Part shown: positions 1-5,013 of the stretch, piece after piece | Numbering within the stretch: the stretch's first letter is position 1 | How the letters are laid out: every line of letters starts with the position of its first letter | Assembly: GCA_013003415.1 (NCBI GenBank) | Contig: JABDJR010000595.1 | Location: 1 to 5,013, forward strand | Length of the DNA: 5,013 nucleotides | Source of the DNA: Candidatus Eiseniibacteriota bacterium | Lineage (GTDB): Bacteria > Eisenbacteria > RBG-16-71-46 > JABDJR01 | Direction of reading: 5' to 3' | Made by a program: the position numbers and the translations under genes | Notes under the pieces: generated by a model | The model's database searches: none | Told to the model about the DNA's origin: nothing | What the model saw: only the letters and a program-made list of their open reading frames with translations

Positions 1-1
1 C

Positions 2-1030
2 CCGGGAACCGATGTGGCGGTCCTTAAAATTGATGTGCCCGCGAATGATCCCCCCTTGCCGGTTGTCCCCCTGGGAAACAGCGATGGTGTGCAGGTCGGT
101 GAGTGGGGCATTGCGGTCGGTAATCCCTTGGGCGAACTTGAAAGTTCGATGACGGTGGGTGTCGTATCTGCAAAGGGTCGACGCGATCTCCGAATTGCCG
201 GCGGTGGGCCTGCCTACCAAAACTTCTTACAAACCGATGCCTCCATCAACTTTGGCAACAGCGGTGGACCCCTCGTCAACGTGAAGGGCGAGGTCATTGG
301 CATTAACTCTGCCGTGAACCCCACAGGACAAGGTTTAGGCTTCGCCATTCCCATCAACATGGCCCGCGAAGTGGCGGCTCAGCTGATTACCGAAGGCGTG
401 ATACGCCGCGGATTCCTTGGCATCGTGCCCTGGCCCTTGAACGAAGATACGCGCGCCCGATTCGAGATTAGCCCCGAGAACACGGGCGTCTTGGTTGGAA
501 CCGTCCAAGAAGACACGCCGGCCGACCGAGCGGGTCTCCAAGCCGGAGACGTTATTGTTGAGTTCAACGGTAGCGCCGTCGAGGACGTGCCCGACTTCCG
601 AAAGATCGTCGCCGATGCCGGGGTGGGAGAAAACGTTTCAGTTCTCGTCGAACGCGACGGTCGCATGATCGACCTGGGTGTTGTCCTGGCCTTGCGCCCG
701 GACACCCCCGAGCAACCGCAGAGAGTTGCCCCCACCGAAGAAGAGTGGCTTGGCTTGCAGCTTGAACAGGTTACGGGGCGCCTCATGCGTCAATTCAACC
801 TCCAGCTCAGCGAGGGCTTGGTGGTTTCTCAGATTGATATGAGCCGACCGGCAGCCGAGAGCGGTCTCAAAGTGGGTGACGTTTTATTGGAGATCGACGA
901 TCGAAGCGTCGATGACATAGAGCGGTTTAGAGAAATCGTCTCGGGCTCAATCGCGGATGAAGCGGCCATGGAATTCCTGGTCCAACGAGGTGGAGAGCGC
1001 CTCATGGTCCGTGTGAACAGTCGCGGCTAG
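2..1030 (+). CDS. htrA: HtrA/Deg family periplasmic serine protease, 5'-truncated by the window edge
   Basis: This is the C-terminal 342 residues of an HtrA (DegP/DegQ-type, S1C) protease, a periplasmic enzyme that degrades or refolds damaged envelope proteins. The reading frame is already open at the left edge, so the signal peptide, the start and the catalytic His lie outside the window. The visible part begins with GTDVAVLKID, whose Asp (codon 11-13) matches the catalytic Asp. The catalytic Ser is in GNSGGPLVN (Ser codon 260-262), followed by the family's GEVIGINSA and GLGFAIP segments. Two PDZ domains follow, at about 407-690 (starting GFLGI, with the core PADRAGLQAGDVI) and about 745-1020 (starting WLGL, with the core PAAESGLKVGDVL). 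Protease-PDZ-PDZ order fits DegP/DegQ rather than the single-PDZ DegS. The GTG at 14 is an internal Val, not the start. The gene ends in TAG. Family assignment is near certain; choosing among DegP, DegQ and MucD is not possible here. Confidence 0.96.
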   Translation, partial: PGTDVAVLKIDVPANDPPLPVVPLGNSDGVQVGEWGIAVGNPLGELESSMTVGVVSAKGRRDLRIAGGGPAYQNFLQTDASINFGNSGGPLVNVKGEVIGINSAVNPTGQGLGFAIPINMAREVAAQLITEGVIRRGFLGIVPWPLNEDTRARFEISPENTGVLVGTVQEDTPADRAGLQAGDVIVEFNGSAVEDVPDFRKIVADAGVGENVSVLVERDGRMIDLGVVLALRPDTPEQPQRVAPTEEEWLGLQLEQVTGRLMRQFNLQLSEGLVVSQIDMSRPAAESGLKVGDVLLEIDDRSVDDIERFREIVSGSIADEAAMEFLVQRGGERLMVRVNSRG

Positions 1031-1232
1031 ACCGCACGTAAGTCAGTTTTGAGGCTGCGGGGTGGAGCTTTCTCAAGGAAGGCTGAATTCCCAGAAGCCA
1101 GATTTGACAGGGGTTCTGGCCAGTTGCTAAGGTCCCCGCGGTAAAGAATTATGAGCTGTTGATCCAGCTTGCCCTATGGAGGGTCACCGGAGTTTTGGAC
1201 GGCGCCTGGTGATCTAGGAAACCGGAAAACGA
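1031..1232. other. Intergenic region with two possible hairpins
   Basis: This 202-base gap between the protease and the M23 gene holds no credible gene. Two imperfect inverted repeats are visible. The first pairs 1066-1073 with 1077-1084 (8 pairs including two G-T, loop CAA). The second pairs 1097-1102 with 1115-1120 (GCCAGA/TCTGGC) and could alternatively pair CCAGAA 1091-1096 with TTCTGG 1114-1119. Neither is followed by a T-run, so they are not convincing intrinsic terminators. The gap suggests that the M23 gene has its own transcript, but that is inference. Confidence 0.4.
1104..1133 (+). promoter_or_regulatory. Candidate sigma-70-type promoter for the M23 peptidase gene
   Basis: A perfect -35 hexamer TTGACA (1104-1109) is followed after 18 bases by TAAGGT (1128-1133). 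That hexamer matches the -10 consensus only at T1, A2 and T6, but it is preceded by TG in the extended -10 position (TGCTAAGGT, 1125-1133). Transcription would start near 1140, giving a leader of about 90 bases to the M23 start. The -35 box overlaps the loop of the 1097-1120 inverted repeat. The -10 box is weak, so this is only a candidate. Confidence 0.33.
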
Positions 1233-2129
1233 ATGACATCATTGGACTCTACGGAGACGCTGGGCGTACCCGCCTCAAGCCGTCCTCTTTCGAGCCTAAA
1301 ACTGAAAACGGTCCTTGCCCTTGGAACCTGCGTGACTCTGATCGCAGCGTCTTTGGCGTGGCTTTTTTGGCTCGAAAACACCCCTGTACCCAGCCCAGCC
1401 ATCGCTCAGGCCGCCCAAGAACAATGCGCCGAGCTTCAGGTCGATTTGGCATCGGTGGAAAACACCGTCCAATCTTTGTCTCGGCATATTGAAACCAGCC
1501 GCGGCCTAGAAATGGAAACCCGCGATCTCATGGGGATCGGTCAGCGCGAACCCCTTTTGGCTTCGTACAACCTGGCTCACGCCTTCCCCGTTGAGGGCCC
1601 ATCGCAAACGGTTGATCTTGCCCCCTCTTTATACAAAGCAACGGCCGAAGCCAAAGAGGCTAAAGAGTCCTATCGTCAGATTCTAGCCACCATGGCCCAG
1701 TCTGCCGATGTTTGGCACGGAATCCCCAGCCTTTGCCCCATCGATGGCGGCAGGTTCAGCAGTCGCTATGGCACGCGCAACGATCCCTTTACCGGCCGCA
1801 TCAAATACCACCACGGCCTTGATATTTCAGCTCCCTGGGGGACGCCGATTCGCTCCAGCGCCACCGGAGTGGTAAAACGCGCTCGTTGGGTCAGCGGCTA
1901 TGGTCTTCTTGTCGAGCTCGACCACGGCAACGGCATCAGCACGCGTTACGCCCATGTTTCCAGCATGGATGTCTCCGAAGGCGATCGGGTTGAGCGGGGA
2001 GAAGTCGTGGCCTATGTTGGTGCCACCGGGCGTGCAACCTCACCGCATCTCCACTATGAGGTCCGTGTTCATGGGCTTCCCGTGAATCCGAAGCAGCACA
2101 TCTTTGCCAGCGGACTCCTCGCCGACTAA
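1233..2129 (+). CDS. Membrane-anchored M23 (LytM/peptidase M23) murein endopeptidase
   Basis: This 298-residue protein has a short cytoplasmic tail, one hydrophobic helix at about residues 26-47 preceded by two Lys, a probably helical stalk (about 58-160) and a C-terminal M23 domain (about 170-290). The layout places the domain in the periplasm. M23 enzymes cut peptide cross-bridges in peptidoglycan with a Zn2+ ion. The motif residues are all present: His193 and Asp197 in the HxxxD motif HHGLD, His241 in YAHVS, and His272/His274 in HLHYE. An active enzyme is therefore expected, unlike the degenerate LytM domains of EnvC and NlpD. The segment GGRFSSRYGTRNDPFTG at the domain entry is typical of the family. 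ATG 1233 is preceded by AGGAA (1216-1220), a rather distant ribosome site, and it is the only start that keeps the whole membrane anchor. The gene lies 120 bases upstream of the amidase on the same strand, so a joint role in wall remodelling or daughter-cell separation is plausible. Its exact substrate is unknown. Confidence 0.93.
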   Translation: MTSLDSTETLGVPASSRPLSSLKLKTVLALGTCVTLIAASLAWLFWLENTPVPSPAIAQAAQEQCAELQVDLASVENTVQSLSRHIETSRGLEMETRDLMGIGQREPLLASYNLAHAFPVEGPSQTVDLAPSLYKATAEAKEAKESYRQILATMAQSADVWHGIPSLCPIDGGRFSSRYGTRNDPFTGRIKYHHGLDISAPWGTPIRSSATGVVKRARWVSGYGLLVELDHGNGISTRYAHVSSMDVSEGDRVERGEVVAYVGATGRATSPHLHYEVRVHGLPVNPKQHIFASGLLAD

Positions 2130-2235
2130 ATCCCTTACCCACTCTAGGTTTTGCCTCTAGGGAATCATCCCCCTTGTTTAAGCGGTATTGTTCCCAGTAA
2201 AGTAGCCCCGAGCAGTTATTGGGATCAAATCCGTC

Positions 2236-2242
2236 AGGATGG
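2236..2242 (+). promoter_or_regulatory. Ribosome binding site that fixes the amidase start
   Basis: AGGATGG lies 7 bases before ATG 2250, a good Shine-Dalgarno match and spacing. This supports the signal-peptide-proximal start over the in-frame TTG at 2151, which has no comparable site at normal spacing. Confidence 0.6.
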
Positions 2243-2249
2243 ATTAGGG

Positions 2250-3416
2250 ATGAGTCTTTCCTTGCGGCGTAGTGCTTTAAGCATGTTTGTTTTCGTGTTC
2301 CTTTTGGGATGGGCACACGACAGCAGCGCCATTGAAGTAAATGGAATCCGTTTCTCGACCACCGAGAAGCGCACTCGCGTTGTGATTGACCTCGACGCGA
2401 TGGGTGCCTATACCCATGAGACCATGGTGAACCCTCCTCGGGTTGTGGTCACCTTTGCCGCTTCCTCCATAACTGCCGACATCAAACGCCCGGTCATCAA
2501 CAACGGTCATGTTAAAAAGGTTCGTACCAACGAACTTCGCGACGGCCGCATTCAAGTTGTCCTCGACCTCAATCACGATGCCCCCTACCAAACCTTTACG
2601 CTGGATCGTCCTCCACGTGTGGTTATCGACGTGGCCCACGAAGAGAAGCGGGAAGTGTTCCGCAACGAAGCCGTGGAAGAAAAGAAACCCGAGGTCAACA
2701 AAGTTAAGCCCGCAGAGCGTCCCGCGCGAGAGGGCCCGTGGATCGTGGCCATCGATGCCGGTCACGGCGGCAAAGACCCAGGATCATCTCACCACAACCT
2801 CCGCGAAAAAGACGTTGTTTTGGCTCTGGCGCGCGCCACCTTTGAAGAGCTAAATACGCGTCCCAACATCAAAGCGGTCATGATTCGCAAAGGCGACTAC
2901 TACATTCCCTTGCGGAAGCGATGGGAACTCGCCGAGGAAAAGAACGCTGACGTATTTGTCAGCATCCACTGCGACGGGGCCCATCGCAAAGCAGCCAAGG
3001 GAACCAGCGTGTATTTCTTGAGTCTTAAAGGCGCCACCGACGCCGCCTCGCGCGAGCTTGCCGAGCGTGAGAACAGCGTCGATGAAGAAGCGATGAAAGA
3101 GCAGGAACTAGGAGAACTGGGAAATATCCTCTTTGACATGACGCAAAACGATGCCGTGTCCAAGAGCGAAATCTTGGCCGAGACGGTTCTCGACAAACTC
3201 TTTGCCCTAGGAACCGTCTACAGTCGTGGGGTCAAGCAAGCCGGCTTCGCCGTTCTGAAGTCTCCCCGCATGCCTTCCATTCTGGTTGAGGCGGCGTTCA
3301 TTTCGAACGCCGAAGAGAATCGCCTCCTCCGCAATCGAAACTGGCAGCGGAATTTTGGAAGGCACCTTGCGAACGGCATCGAAGCCTATACGAAGAACGT
3401 CGAAGCCTCCGAGTAG
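2250..3416 (+). CDS. amiC: N-acetylmuramoyl-L-alanine amidase with AMIN domain (AmiC-like)
   Basis: This 388-residue exported zinc amidase removes the stem peptide from MurNAc in peptidoglycan. A signal peptide covers residues 1-27 (RR, hydrophobic core, cleavage likely after DSSA). An AMIN domain (about 28-128), which in the family targets the enzyme to the septal wall, is followed by a charged Glu/Lys/Pro-rich linker (about 129-162) and an Amidase_3 domain (about 163-382). Predicted zinc ligands are His172 (DAGHGGKDPG), Glu186 (REKD) and His240 (SIHCD); Glu347 (LVEAAFISN) is the catalytic acid/base. The segment at about 262-315 resembles the inserted regulatory helix of E. coli AmiA/B/C, which blocks the active site until a LytM activator binds. 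The start was chosen at ATG 2250 because AGGATGG (2236-2242) sits 7 bases upstream and a clean signal peptide follows. The frame also opens at TTG 2151, but that would add 33 residues before the signal peptide. The upstream M23 gene is the natural candidate partner. Twin Arg without the full Tat motif points to Sec export. Confidence 0.95.
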   Translation: MSLSLRRSALSMFVFVFLLGWAHDSSAIEVNGIRFSTTEKRTRVVIDLDAMGAYTHETMVNPPRVVVTFAASSITADIKRPVINNGHVKKVRTNELRDGRIQVVLDLNHDAPYQTFTLDRPPRVVIDVAHEEKREVFRNEAVEEKKPEVNKVKPAERPAREGPWIVAIDAGHGGKDPGSSHHNLREKDVVLALARATFEELNTRPNIKAVMIRKGDYYIPLRKRWELAEEKNADVFVSIHCDGAHRKAAKGTSVYFLSLKGATDAASRELAERENSVDEEAMKEQELGELGNILFDMTQNDAVSKSEILAETVLDKLFALGTVYSRGVKQAGFAVLKSPRMPSILVEAAFISNAEENRLLRNRNWQRNFGRHLANGIEAYTKNVEASE

Positions 3417-3615
3417 GCCCCCTCCACTGCCGCAAAGTTCTTCAAAGACCACCAAAGCCCTCAAGCCCCAAGTCAAACCCCCAATCCCTGAGTCCCTAAG
3501 TCCCTAAGTCAAACCCCGAGTACTCAGGCATTCCAGGCCGAATCCCTCCGTTTTCTTTAGTGGGTTAAACCCCGCACTCCCCGGGCCGATACCTAAAAGG
3601 CACCAGGGAGGCGTA
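3417..3615. other. Repeat-rich intergenic spacer
   Basis: This 199-base gap separates the amidase from the STAS gene. I see no gene in it. Its composition differs from the flanking genes: it is very C-rich on this strand, with repeated CCCT, AAGTC and AAACCCC words. A T-rich run TTTTCTTT (3551-3558) is not preceded by a strong stem, so I do not call it a terminator. No convincing -35/-10 pair is visible for the downstream STAS-CheW unit, whose promoter is probably here but unrecognised. Confidence 0.5.
3470..3517. repeat. Short tandem 8-bp repeat bounded by 12-bp direct repeats
   Basis: Three near-identical 8-base units occur in tandem: AATCCCTG (3483-3490), AGTCCCTA (3491-3498) and AGTCCCTA (3499-3506). 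A partial unit AGTC follows (3507-3510). The array is bounded by two perfect copies of AAGTCAAACCCC at 3470-3481 and 3506-3517, 36 bases apart. The word AAACCCCG recurs once more at 3567-3574. This looks like replication slippage in non-coding DNA or a fragment of a dispersed intergenic repeat. It is too short and has no spacer structure for a CRISPR array. Confidence 0.7.
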
Positions 3616-3966
3616 ATGGAAATCCAAATCGAAGAGCAGAGTCCGTGGACCGTGTTTTGTCTTGAGGGAAACCTGGATAGGGAGTCCAGCCCTTCCGTTT
3701 ACATGCGGTTTCATCGGGAGCTGGTTCGGGGGAAGACACACTTCTACTTCGACCTCGATGGCGTTGAAGCCATCGAACCCGAGGGGCTTGGCGTTCTCGT
3801 TCGGTGTTACAAAGATGCGACCAGCCGCGGCGGTGAGGTAGGTTTGGTTCACGTTTCCAAAGAGATTGAGAAGGTTCTGGAATACACTCGACTCGATTCG
3901 ATCTTCACGCTGGCCGGTTCCCGACCCCTTCCTTCGGATAGCGGTCCCGATTTGGAGGCGGCGTAA
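3616..3966 (+). CDS. Stand-alone STAS-domain protein (anti-sigma-factor-antagonist-like) without the usual phosphoacceptor Ser
   Basis: This 116-residue soluble protein is a single STAS domain (about 3-102) with a short polar tail. STAS proteins of the SpoIIAA/RsbV type bind anti-sigma kinases, and phosphorylation of one Ser in the motif D-S-S-G-L-G switches them off. The fold signature is clear: FDLDGVEAIEPEGLGVLV (45-62), then a helix, GGEVGLVHVS (72-81) and a C-terminal helix leading to LDSIFTL. At the phosphorylation loop the protein reads Glu54-Pro55-Glu56-Gly57 where SpoIIAA has Asp57-Ser58-Ser59-Gly60. The phosphoacceptor is therefore replaced by Pro and the next Ser by Glu. It may be a constitutive or purely structural binding partner. 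ATG 3616 is preceded by GGGAGG (3606-3611), 4 bases away. The stop overlaps the start of the CheW-like gene (TAATG), so the two are co-translated and probably act together. No anti-sigma kinase gene is in the window. Confidence 0.87.
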   Translation: MEIQIEEQSPWTVFCLEGNLDRESSPSVYMRFHRELVRGKTHFYFDLDGVEAIEPEGLGVLVRCYKDATSRGGEVGLVHVSKEIEKVLEYTRLDSIFTLAGSRPLPSDSGPDLEAA

Positions 3967-3968
3967 TG
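3954..3968 (+). promoter_or_regulatory. Ribosome binding site and TAATG stop/start overlap coupling STAS and CheW-like genes
   Basis: GGAGG (3954-3958) lies inside the end of the STAS gene. The STAS stop TAA (3964-3966) shares its last base with the ATG (3966-3968) of the CheW-like gene. This arrangement is typical of translationally coupled genes whose products are made in a fixed ratio. Confidence 0.75.
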
Positions 3969-4406
3969 TCTAGAGCCTCTGTGCGGACGGCTGCTCTGGA
4001 GATCATGCTCTTTACGGTGGGCGGCACGCGCTACGGAATCGACCTTGGGCAAATCAGCGGTGTGGTTCGGGAGCTTCCTGAAGAACACGCTTTTGAATCT
4101 TGGGCCGATGAATCCACCATTCTCTTCCGTGGTCGTCAGGTTCCGGTCTTCATGGCTACCGACATGCTGGCTCCATGCGCGGCTCGTAACCCCAAGGAAG
4201 TGATCATCTTCAACGATGGGGTGGGCCTTTTTGGTATGGCCGTCGATTCCACCGATGATGTGGTCGAAGTTTCTCCCGGCAATGATCTCTATACCTTCCC
4301 GCCGCAAGAGATCAGCGAAGAATCCCCCTGTCGCCCCTGGGGACTTTTCACCTACTGCGAACGCCCGGTCATTCTTCTGGACATGACCACCGTGGCCGTC
4401 CACTAG
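3966..4406 (+). CDS. Small divergent CheW-like protein
   Basis: This 146-residue cytoplasmic protein has one CheW-type domain. CheW folds are two SH3-like beta barrels that join chemoreceptors to the kinase CheA. Visible matches are the first strand pair LFTVGGTRYGIDLGQISGVV (15-34), the conserved RG turn in LFRGRQVPV (53-61), the second barrel IIFNDGVGLFGMAVDSTDDVVEVSP (80-104), and the closing WGLFTYCERPVILLDM (125-140). It is divergent: the usual VIDL after RGxxVPV is VFMA here, and the loop before the RG turn is acidic. It carries no histidine-kinase or receiver domain. ATG 3966 shares a base with the STAS stop codon, and GGAGG (3954-3958) lies 7 bases upstream, so translation is probably coupled. 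The family call is good. Whether it serves a chemotaxis array, a type IV pilus or gliding system, or a separate switch with its STAS neighbour cannot be told, as no cheA, mcp or cheY gene is in the window. Confidence 0.85.
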   Translation: MSRASVRTAALEIMLFTVGGTRYGIDLGQISGVVRELPEEHAFESWADESTILFRGRQVPVFMATDMLAPCAARNPKEVIIFNDGVGLFGMAVDSTDDVVEVSPGNDLYTFPPQEISEESPCRPWGLFTYCERPVILLDMTTVAVH

Positions 4407-4450
4407 GCCATTTCCTAGCCAAAAACAGAGTCCGTGAAACCCAGGAATTG

Positions 4451-4464
4451 CCCTCCGCGGAGGG
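4451..4464. promoter_or_regulatory. Perfect 14-bp palindrome overlapping the ribosome binding site of the copper ATPase gene
   Basis: CCCTCCGCGGAGGG is its own reverse complement. Its right half (GGAGGG, 4459-4464) is the Shine-Dalgarno sequence for ATG 4469. As RNA it could form a 5-bp stem CCCTC/GAGGG with a CGCG loop, masking the ribosome site. As DNA it could be the operator of a dimeric repressor. It does not match CopY boxes (TACAnnTGTA) or the longer spaced CueR-type dyads as I know them, so the regulator is unknown. Chance occurrence in GC-rich DNA cannot be excluded. Confidence 0.45.
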
Positions 4465-4468
4465 TGGT

Positions 4469-5013
4469 ATGCTTCTCGTTATGCCATCTACTCTGCATGT
4501 CCCCATTGAGGGCATGTCCTGCGTCGCGTGCGCGGAGAAAATCCAGAAGCGTTTAAAAACGGAAACCGGCGTTTTGGACGCAGCCGTGAACTTTGCCACC
4601 CGCGAGGCCCAAATCACGGGCGACCTCAACCTTAAAGGGGTGGTGGAAGCGGTCCAGGATGTTGGCTTCGACGTTCCTCTTCACACCCAACGTTTTCGTA
4701 TTGAAGGCATGCACTGCGCCTCCTGTGTGCAAAGTGTAGAAGATGCGGTGGCCGCCATTCCCGGAGTGATCGAAGCGGGGGTGAACCTTGCTGCGGAAGA
4801 TCTTCGCGTTCGTGCGGTCGAAGCCATCAATCTTGAGACGGTACAGCGAGCGGTTGCCGGTGTCGGATACCGGGCCATTCCCGAGGCAGAAGACGTTGAG
4901 GTTCGGGATGAGGCCCTTTATTGGCGCCGGCGTTTCTTCATGGCCCTTCCTTTGGCAGCTCTGCTGGTCTTGGCTATGTTTCGTGAGCAGATTCCAAGCC
5001 TAGCCGAAGTCGA
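4469..5013 (+). CDS. copA: Copper-type P1B ATPase (CopA-like), N-terminal part, cut by the window edge
   Basis: The frame stays open to the right edge, giving the first 181 residues of a heavy-metal-translocating P-type ATPase, which pumps metal ions (most often Cu+) across the inner membrane using ATP. Two heavy-metal-associated domains are visible. The first is at about 9-70, with metal-binding Cys18 and Cys21 in GMSCVACA. The second is at about 74-138, with Cys83 and Cys86 in GMHCASC. Each ends in a typical VGF/VGY motif (DVGFDV, GVGYRA). After a charged segment YWRRR the first membrane helix begins (about 156-171). The ion-binding CPC motif and the DKTGT phosphorylation site lie outside, so the metal is inferred from the N-terminal architecture. 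ATG 4469 was chosen because GGAGGG (4459-4464) is just upstream; an in-frame ATG at 4481 is the alternative. The gene is 62 bases downstream of the CheW-like gene and seems functionally unrelated to it. Confidence 0.92.
   Translation, partial: MLLVMPSTLHVPIEGMSCVACAEKIQKRLKTETGVLDAAVNFATREAQITGDLNLKGVVEAVQDVGFDVPLHTQRFRIEGMHCASCVQSVEDAVAAIPGVIEAGVNLAAEDLRVRAVEAINLETVQRAVAGVGYRAIPEAEDVEVRDEALYWRRRFFMALPLAALLVLAMFREQIPSLAEV

Noticed and set aside
14..1030. GTG at 14 as the start of the protease gene
   Set aside because: The frame is open upstream to the window edge, and the codons before 14 encode the conserved GTD that includes the catalytic Asp. The GTG is an internal Val.
1169..1492. Open frame of 107 codons on the + strand overlapping the start of the M23 gene
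   Set aside because: It is out of frame with the M23 gene, has no domain signature and covers the membrane anchor coding region of a well-supported gene. It is a shadow frame.
2174..2203. Possible promoter TTGTTT-18-TAAAGT upstream of the amidase
   Set aside because: Only three of six -35 positions and four of six -10 positions match, which is expected by chance. The amidase may simply be read from the M23 promoter.
2151..2249. N-terminal extension of the amidase from TTG 2151
   Set aside because: It would put 33 extra residues in front of a normal signal peptide. ATG 2250 has a good ribosome site at proper spacing.
2277..2765. Minus-strand open frame of 162 codons opposite the amidase AMIN region
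   Set aside because: It lies wholly antisense to a recognised AMIN/signal-peptide region and has no family motif.
3483..3510. CRISPR array
   Set aside because: The units are 8 bases and directly adjacent, with no spacers, and there are no cas genes in the window.
3849..4403. Minus-strand open frame of 184 codons opposite the CheW-like gene
   Set aside because: The + strand has a clear CheW domain, a ribosome site and a coupled start. The antisense frame has no recognisable motif and is a GC-rich shadow.
4403..4418. Inverted repeat CTAGG/CCTAG at the end of the CheW-like gene as a terminator
   Set aside because: The stem has only 5 pairs and is followed by CCAAAAA rather than a T-run.

Overview
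The window looks like ordinary chromosomal DNA of a Gram-negative (diderm) bacterium. GC content is moderately high, in the mid-50s to about 60 % by eye. An HtrA-type periplasmic protease, a membrane-anchored M23 peptidase and an AMIN-domain N-acetylmuramoyl-L-alanine amidase all imply an outer membrane and a periplasm. I cannot assign a phylum from this sequence; a deltaproteobacterial-type or uncultured lineage would fit. All six genes are on the + strand. I see no tRNA, rRNA, CRISPR array, transposase or phage gene.

Positions 1-3416 form an envelope and peptidoglycan block. It holds the C-terminal part of an HtrA/Deg serine protease (2-1030, cut by the left edge), a type II membrane-anchored M23 (LytM) endopeptidase (1233-2129) and an exported Amidase_3 enzyme with an AMIN domain (2250-3416). 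In well-studied bacteria, LytM-domain proteins (EnvC, NlpD) activate AmiA/B/C amidases at the division septum. The adjacency of these two genes suggests a functional pair. The M23 protein here keeps its metal ligands, however, so it may be an enzyme in its own right.

Positions 3417-3615 are a gene-free gap containing a short tandem repeat. It is followed by a tight two-gene signalling unit, a single-domain STAS protein (3616-3966) and a small divergent CheW-like protein (3966-4406), whose stop and start codons overlap as TAATG. The STAS protein lacks the serine that anti-sigma kinases normally phosphorylate. A stand-alone STAS-CheW pair is the least routine content of the window.

From 4469 to the right edge runs the N-terminus of a copper-type P1B ATPase with two CxxC heavy-metal-binding domains and the start of its first membrane helix. 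Its ribosome binding site lies in the right arm of a perfect 14-bp palindrome, which could be an operator or a translation-controlling hairpin.

I do not see strong evidence for a wholly new system. The STAS-CheW pair and the palindrome are the best leads.
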